Assembly: GCA_017302355.1 (NCBI GenBank)
Contig: JAFLDQ010000140.1
Coordinates: 1-9,513 of the forward strand
Origin: Dechloromonas sp.
GTDB taxonomy: Bacteria; Pseudomonadota; Gammaproteobacteria; Burkholderiales; Rhodocyclaceae
Direction: 5' to 3'
Length of the DNA: 9,513 nt
In this document: positions 5,793 to 9,513 of the stretch, piece by piece
Layout: every line of letters begins with the position of its first letter
How positions within the stretch are numbered: the first letter of the stretch is position 1
The notes under the pieces: generated by a model
What the model was told of the DNA's origin: nothing
Database searches by the model: none
What the model saw: the letters and a program-made list of their open reading frames with translations, nothing else
Position numbers and translations under genes: made by a program

Positions 5793-6134
5793 TCACTTCT
5801 TCGCCGGATCGGCCGCCTTGGCCACCTCGGCCTTCGGCGCTTCGGCGGCCGGGGTTGCCGGAGCCTTTGCCACAGCGTTCGCGGCATGCTTCTGCTTCTC
5901 GCCGTTGGTCGCCGCCTTCACTTCGCTAGCGGCGACCGCCGGCTTGCCTTCCGGCGCCTTGGCCTCGGTAGCGGCGACCGCCGGCTTGCCTTCCGGCGCC
6001 TTGGCCTCGGACTTGGGCGTTTCGCTCTTGACGACGGCAGCGGCGGGCTTCACTTCCGCGGCGGGCTTGACGTCAGCGGCGTGGGCGAACCCGAAAGCGG
6101 CGGCGAGGGCGAGGGCAACGAGTTGCTTGGTCAT
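5793..6134 (-). CDS. Exported Ala/Lys/Pro/Glu-rich repeat protein
   Basis: A 113-residue protein of unknown function. A clear signal peptide (MTKQLVALALAAAFGFAHA, cleavage before ADVK) sends it to the periplasm or beyond. The mature part is almost only Ala, Lys, Pro, Glu and Val, with no Cys or Trp, so it is probably disordered or extended. The unit EAKAPEGKPAVAA occurs twice in tandem, encoded by a perfect 42-bp DNA duplication. ATG 6134 is preceded by AAGGAG at a suitable distance. The gene follows rep on the same strand after a 140-bp gap, so it may have its own promoter, but I found no convincing -35/-10 pair. The composition recalls histone H1-like tails, but the signal peptide argues against a DNA-binding role in the cytoplasm. 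Confidence 0.8.
   Translation of the reverse strand: MTKQLVALALAAAFGFAHAADVKPAAEVKPAAAVVKSETPKSEAKAPEGKPAVAATEAKAPEGKPAVAASEVKAATNGEKQKHAANAVAKAPATPAAEAPKAEVAKAADPAKK
5927..6010. repeat. Perfect tandem duplication, 2 x 42 bp
   Basis: Positions 5927-5968 and 5969-6010 are identical, each beginning TAGCGGCGACCGCCGGCTTG. The unit is exactly 14 codons, so the duplication keeps the reading frame of the exported protein. Confidence 0.9.
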
Positions 6135-6240
6135 CTTGAATCTCCTTGGGTTGGTTTATTCGGAATTTCCTCCGGCTTTGCGAAATCGCGCCGCCTTGTG
6201 CCGAATAACGCGGGCGGCTACGCCCCGGATGTCACGAGAA

Positions 6241-6267
6241 GGGTAACCCGTCGTAACGTACCGTTAC
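6241..6267. promoter_or_regulatory. Cluster of GTAAC/GTTAC palindromes
   Basis: GGGTAACCC (6241-6249) is followed by GTAACG (6253-6258), TAC, CGTTAC (6262-6267). These are half-symmetric motifs in the gap between the rep stop and the exported repeat protein on the minus strand. They could be operator sites for the latter or a weak terminator of rep; no T-run follows on either strand. Confidence 0.3.
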
Positions 6268-6274
6268 CGAGCCG

Positions 6275-8269
6275 TTAGCGCTTGTTGCCGGCCAGCATGG
6301 CCTTCAGCGCGTCGAGCCTGGCGCTGCCCGTGGCCTTGTCGGATGCGACGGACTCCCTGCCGCCGGAGAACCGGATGTCTTCCCTGCCCATCTCGGCAAT
6401 GAAGCGCGAGGGTTCGCCGGGGATGAGGTCGCGTGCCTGCTTGCGGCGCTCGCAGTAGGAGAGGTGCAGCGAGCGCTGGGCGCGGGTGATCCCGACATAC
6501 ATCAGCCGGCGCTCCTCGGCGAGTTTCGCCGGGTCGAGGGACTCGCGGTGCGGCAAGATGCCCTCTTCGACGCCGACCAGGAAGACGTGCCGGTATTCCA
6601 GACCCTTGGCCGCATGCAGGGTCGACAACTGGACGGCGTCGATGTCTTCGGAACCCTGCTTGTCGAGCAGGTTGATCAGGGCGATGCTCTGGGTCAGGTC
6701 GATCAAGGTCTTGCCGTCTTCCTCGCCTTTCCGGTTGAGCCATTCGGTGAATTCACAAACGTTGCCCCAGCGCGTCCGTGCGGTGCGCTGATCTTCGTGA
6801 TCGTGGAGGTGGGCTTCGTAGTCGATGGCTTTCAGCAGGTCGGGAAGGACCTGTTGCGCCGGCTCGCGCCCGGCCCGTTGCCGCAGGCGGCTGATGAACT
6901 GGCAGAACGCGAGCAGTGGCTCGAGCTGGCGCGCCGGCAGCCGATGCGCAAGGCTCTCCTCGAAGACGGCGTGGAACAGCGAGAGATGGCGCTCGCCGGC
7001 GTACTGGCCGAGGACCTGCAGGGTCGCCGCGCCAATGCCGCGCCTGGGTGTCGTGGCGGCACGGATGAAGGCCGGGTCATCGTCGGCGTTGGCCAGCAGC
7101 CGAAGGTAGGCGACGATGTCCTTGATTTCGGCCTTGTCGAAAAACGACTGGCCGCCGGAAAGAAGATACGGAATCTTCTGGTTGCGCAACTGCGTCTCGA
7201 ACAGTCGCGCCTGATGGTTCGAGCGGTAGAGGATGGCGTAATCCCCGAACTTGCCGCGCTGCTCGAAGCGGTGCGCCTGGAGCTTCATCACCACGCCCTC
7301 GGCCTCGGCCTCGTTGTCCTTGCAGGCGGTCACGGTGATCTGCTCGCCATGCCCGAGTTCGGACCACAGGTTCTTGTCGAACAGCTTCTCGTTGTGGGCG
7401 ATGACGTTGTTGGCGGCCTTGAGGATTCTTGCGGTCGACCGGTAATTCTGCTCGAGTTTGATGACCTTGAGCCCCGGAAACTCGGCCGGCAGCCGCTTCA
7501 GGTTTTCGATGTCGGCGCCGCGCCAGCCGTAGATGGCCTGATCGTCATCGCCCACCGCGGTGAACCGGGCGCGGATGCCGCTCAGCAGCTTGAGCAGCCG
7601 GTACTGGCAGGCGTTGGTATCCTGGTACTCGTCGACCAGCAGATAACGCAGGCGGTTCTGCCATTTCCCGGCAATGTCCGGATACTCACCGAAGAGTCGG
7701 ACCGGGAGACCGATCAGGTCGTCGAAGTCCATCGCCTGGTAGGCCTTCAGCGTGGCCTCGTAGGACAGGTAGGCGTGCGCGGCCCGCGCTTCGAGCTCGC
7801 TGGTCGCGAGCCTTCCGGCGGCCTCGGGCGTTACCAGCGCATTCTTCCAGTTCGAGATGATCGCCTGCAGGCGCCGCAGCGCCGCCTTGTCGACGTTCTT
7901 GGCGACGTCGCCGATGATGCCGGCGCAATCCGCCGCATCGAAAATCGAGAAGCGCGGCTTGAAGCCAAGCGCCTTCGCCTCCTCGCGCAGGATGCGCACG
8001 CCGAGCGAATGGAAGGTCGAAATCTGCACTTCCCCGGCCGTCGACTGCGACAGGAGCCTGGCGACCCGCTCCTGCATCTCTTTCGCCGCCTTGTTGGTGA
8101 AGGTGATCGCCGCGACGTTGCGCGGCTGGAAGCCGCAGTCCCGGATCAGGTAGGCGATCTTCTGCGTGATCACCCGCGTCTTGCCCGAACCGGCGCCGGC
8201 GAGCACCAGAAGGGGGCCATCGAGGTAGCGGATGGCTTCGCGTTGCGGGGCGTTGAGCTGGGCGGACAT
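6275..8269 (-). CDS. rep: ATP-dependent DNA helicase Rep (UvrD/Rep superfamily 1)
   Basis: A 664-residue 3'-5' DNA helicase, close to the 673 residues of E. coli Rep; it helps restart and clear blocked replication forks. The superfamily 1A motifs are in order: Q motif LNAPQREAI (5-13), Walker A AGAGSGKT (24-31), motif Ia AITFTNKAAKEM (54-65), Walker B DEYQDT (213-218), motif III GDDDQAIYGWRG (240-251), motif IV EQNYRS (273-278), motif V TLHAAKGLEYRHVFLVGVEE and motif VI EERRLMYVGITRAQ near the C-terminus. The sequence favours Rep over UvrD by length and the LNAPQ start, but the two are close. ATG 8269 is the only start fitting the family N-terminus, although no Shine-Dalgarno sequence is visible. 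It begins 30 bp after a hairpin that ends the upstream gene. Confidence 0.93.
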   Translation of the reverse strand: MSAQLNAPQREAIRYLDGPLLVLAGAGSGKTRVITQKIAYLIRDCGFQPRNVAAITFTNKAAKEMQERVARLLSQSTAGEVQISTFHSLGVRILREEAKALGFKPRFSIFDAADCAGIIGDVAKNVDKAALRRLQAIISNWKNALVTPEAAGRLATSELEARAAHAYLSYEATLKAYQAMDFDDLIGLPVRLFGEYPDIAGKWQNRLRYLLVDEYQDTNACQYRLLKLLSGIRARFTAVGDDDQAIYGWRGADIENLKRLPAEFPGLKVIKLEQNYRSTARILKAANNVIAHNEKLFDKNLWSELGHGEQITVTACKDNEAEAEGVVMKLQAHRFEQRGKFGDYAILYRSNHQARLFETQLRNQKIPYLLSGGQSFFDKAEIKDIVAYLRLLANADDDPAFIRAATTPRRGIGAATLQVLGQYAGERHLSLFHAVFEESLAHRLPARQLEPLLAFCQFISRLRQRAGREPAQQVLPDLLKAIDYEAHLHDHEDQRTARTRWGNVCEFTEWLNRKGEEDGKTLIDLTQSIALINLLDKQGSEDIDAVQLSTLHAAKGLEYRHVFLVGVEEGILPHRESLDPAKLAEERRLMYVGITRAQRSLHLSYCERRKQARDLIPGEPSRFIAEMGREDIRFSGGRESVASDKATGSARLDALKAMLAGNKR

Positions 8270-8298
8270 GAAGAGTGGCGGACGGTGGGCGGAAAAGC

Positions 8299-8326
8299 AA
8301 CGCGCCCCGGCAAACCGGGGCGCGTT
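8299..8326 (-). terminator. 12-bp GC-rich stem, terminator of the acidic small gene
   Basis: AACGCGCCCCGG (8299-8310) pairs with CCGGGGCGCGTT (8315-8326) over a 4-nt loop. On the minus strand it is followed by GCTTTTCC, a short T-run, about 28 bp after the stop codon at 8354. rep begins 30 bp beyond it. Confidence 0.65.
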
Positions 8327-8353
8327 TCAGGCAGCTATTTTACCGCAGGCGGG

Positions 8354-8674
8354 CTAGGCTTTTTCGTCGACGTGGCCGGGCAGCGCCAGCTCGAGCGCGC
8401 GCACATCGACCGTCTGCAACACCCTGGCCGCATCGCTACCGAGCCTGTTGATCGCTTCCACCACCTCATGGGCATCGGCCTGGACGTCATCCGGCGCCAC
8501 GGTCGGAAAACGCTCTTCCGCCGCATCGAGCTCTTCGCGCACGCTGCGCCGGCGGTCGGCATCGGCGCCCTCGACACCGCCGACCGGGCGCAACTCGTTG
8601 CGCCGCGGTACCGGCGTACCGTCGGGCCGTTCGAGCGCCTGCTGCGGCTTGGTCGTCATGCGAACCGGCGTCAT
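8354..8674 (-). CDS. Hypothetical small acidic protein, 106 residues
   Basis: A soluble protein with no signal peptide or membrane segment. The N-terminal half is rich in Pro and Arg (TTKPQQALERPDGTPVPRR), the second half in Glu, Asp and Ala, with a likely helical part EVVEAINRLGSDAARVLQTV. ATG 8674 has GAGGAG 7 bp upstream, a near-perfect ribosome binding site; a second ATG at 8659 is possible but less well placed. The gene follows the DUF4197 gene by 52 bp, possibly in one transcript, with an 11-bp inverted repeat in the gap. A terminator follows. I do not recognise the family. Confidence 0.65.
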   Translation of the reverse strand: MTPVRMTTKPQQALERPDGTPVPRRNELRPVGGVEGADADRRRSVREELDAAEERFPTVAPDDVQADAHEVVEAINRLGSDAARVLQTVDVRALELALPGHVDEKA

Positions 8675-8686
8675 CGTGGTTCTCCT

Positions 8687-8717
8687 CGTTTCATGACATC
8701 TCTAACGTCATGAAACG
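8687..8717. promoter_or_regulatory. Perfect 11-bp inverted repeat before the acidic small gene
   Basis: CGTTTCATGAC (8687-8697) and GTCATGAAACG (8707-8717) are exact inverted copies separated by 9 bp. On the minus strand the repeat ends in CG just before the AGGAG ribosome binding site of the gene at 8354-8674. It could be a protein-binding operator or an RNA hairpin in the leader that affects translation. There is no T-run, so it is not an obvious terminator for the DUF4197 gene. Confidence 0.55.
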
Positions 8718-8726
8718 AAAAGAACT

Positions 8727-9395
8727 TTAGCCCCCGAATATCTTCTTCAGCAGGGCGCTGCCGGTCGAGATCGGATCCTTGCGGATGGCCTTCTCCTGCT
8801 CGGCGACCATCAGGAACAGGCCGTCGAGCGCCTTCTGCGTGACGTACTGGTCAAGATTGGCATCCTTCTTGTCGAGCAGCCCCATCTTCGCCGCCTTGCC
8901 GGCATAGTCGTTGTACTTGTCGGCAAGTTCGACCTTGGCGGTCGCCTGCTTGACGATGGGCAGGAACTTCGCGGTCAGATCGGTGCTGGTGGCGCGGCGG
9001 AAGTACTGGGTTGCCGCATCGTCGCCGCCGGTCAGGATGGCGCGCGCATCGTCGAAACTCATGTTCTTCACGGCATTGACGAGGATCGGCTTGGCTTCGA
9101 CGACGGCCAGTTCGGCGGCATGGTTCATCGTCTCGATCAGCTCGTCGGCGTATTTGCCGGCGCCGAGCGTACGCATCATCTTCTCGGCCTTGCGGATCGA
9201 ATCCGGCAGCGGAATCCTGACGCGGGCGTCGCCCATGAAGCCATTCGGCTTGCCCAGCTGATCGACGGCGATTTCGGCGCCACGGGTCAGCGTTTCCTTG
9301 AGGCCGGAAGCGGCTTCGCCGCTGGAGACATCCGCTGCCTGCACGGAAAAAGGCAGCAGCAGGGAAAAAACGAGGGGAAGCAGGTACTTGCGCAT
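8727..9395 (-). CDS. DUF4197 family exported protein
   Basis: A 222-residue protein of unknown function with a signal peptide (MRKYLLPLVFSLLLPFSVQA, cleavage before ADV), hence periplasmic or outer-membrane associated. Family features are GFMGDARVRIPLP (after about 50 residues), the helical ETMNHAAELAV segment, MSFDDARAILTGGDDAATQYF, FLPIV, YNDYAG, and the C-terminal YVTQKALDGLFLMVAEQE and IRKDP...LLKKIFG. I take ATG 9395, with GGAG 7 bp upstream; the same frame opens 28 codons earlier, but that part is Arg/Pro-rich and hides the signal peptide. It probably starts the minus-strand series that continues with the acidic small gene. Family recognition is strong, function unknown. Confidence 0.88.
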   Translation of the reverse strand: MRKYLLPLVFSLLLPFSVQAADVSSGEAASGLKETLTRGAEIAVDQLGKPNGFMGDARVRIPLPDSIRKAEKMMRTLGAGKYADELIETMNHAAELAVVEAKPILVNAVKNMSFDDARAILTGGDDAATQYFRRATSTDLTAKFLPIVKQATAKVELADKYNDYAGKAAKMGLLDKKDANLDQYVTQKALDGLFLMVAEQEKAIRKDPISTGSALLKKIFGG

Positions 9396-9442
9396 GGATC
9401 GGCTCCGCGGAAAGACAGTGGAAACCGACAGCCTATGCCACG

Positions 9443-9470
9443 GCGGGGCCGCCCGGCAAGACGGCCCCGC
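9443..9470. terminator. GC-rich hairpin between the edge gene and the DUF4197 gene
   Basis: GCGGGGCCG (9443-9451) pairs with CGGCCCCGC (9462-9470) over a 10-nt loop. TTT follows on the plus strand and no T-run on the minus strand. It lies 12 bp beyond a possible minus-strand stop codon and may end that gene. Confidence 0.4.
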
Positions 9471-9482
9471 TTTCGTCACGAA

Positions 9483-9513
9483 TCAGGGCGCGACGCCGGC
9501 GTTGTGCGCCTGC
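9483..9513 (-). CDS. Possible C-terminal tail of a minus-strand gene cut by the window
   Basis: On the minus strand the last bases read QAHNAGVAP and then TGA (9485-9483), with G/C-ending codons and a hairpin just downstream. Nine residues are too few to name a family; the other frames are less gene-like. Confidence 0.25.
   Translation of the reverse strand, partial: QAHNAGVAP

Noticed and set aside
6464..8713. A 749-codon open frame on the plus strand, opposite rep
   Set aside because: It mirrors the rep helicase, whose motifs are complete. Long antisense frames arise in GC-rich genes because stop codons are rare; no ribosome binding site or domain supports it.
9440..9460. Promoter of the DUF4197 gene (TTGCCG, 18 bp, TAGGCT on the minus strand)
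   Set aside because: Only weak matches to both boxes, and it overlaps a hairpin; not enough to call.
1..9513. CRISPR array, tRNA, rRNA or defence genes
   Set aside because: No regular repeat-spacer pattern, no tRNA-like cloverleaf and no defence protein motifs were seen; the only short repeats belong to the IS ends and the 42-bp duplication.

Overview
The window is a GC-rich bacterial chromosome segment. High G/C at third codon positions, Shine-Dalgarno starts and the gene content (an HD-GYP signalling protein, a cytochrome c5-like protein, a Rep helicase and a DUF4197 exported protein) fit a betaproteobacterium, possibly Rhodocyclales. That placement is inferred from gene content and protein resemblance; no search was run.

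Layout. Positions 1-1527 (+) hold the 3' part of an HD-GYP phosphohydrolase gene, with signs of a reading-frame break near its cut 5' end. A 60-residue unknown gene with its own promoter follows (1744-1926, +). Positions 1931-2321 (-) carry a broken lipoprotein gene. It has a perfect ribosome binding site, a signal peptide with lipobox and a plausible C-terminus, but its frame is interrupted. A C-rich two-hairpin structure with a strong U-tract terminator (about 2316-2386, +) overlaps the start of that gene in antisense and could be a small RNA. A cytochrome c gene (2512-2955, +) follows, with a perfect TATAAT.

A complete IS21-family element (2959-5667) lies directly behind the cytochrome stop codon. 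It has istA, istB, imperfect terminal inverted repeats of 33-34 bp, several internal copies of an 18-bp repeat at both ends, and a 5-bp target duplication AGTCT. Removing the element and one AGTCT restores the cytochrome stop codon about 30 bp before its terminator (5685-5711). The insertion has therefore split the gene from its terminator without touching the protein.

The right part is mostly on the minus strand. In transcription order it reads: a possible gene tail at the window edge (9483-9513), a DUF4197 exported protein (8727-9395), a small acidic unknown protein (8354-8674) preceded by an 11-bp inverted repeat, the Rep helicase (6275-8269), and a small exported Ala/Lys/Pro/Glu-rich protein (5793-6134) with a perfect 42-bp tandem duplication.

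I see no defence island, CRISPR array, tRNA or rRNA gene. The points most worth a second look are the IS21 insertion, the candidate sRNA over the broken lipoprotein start, and the two possible frame lesions, which may be biological or sequencing indels.
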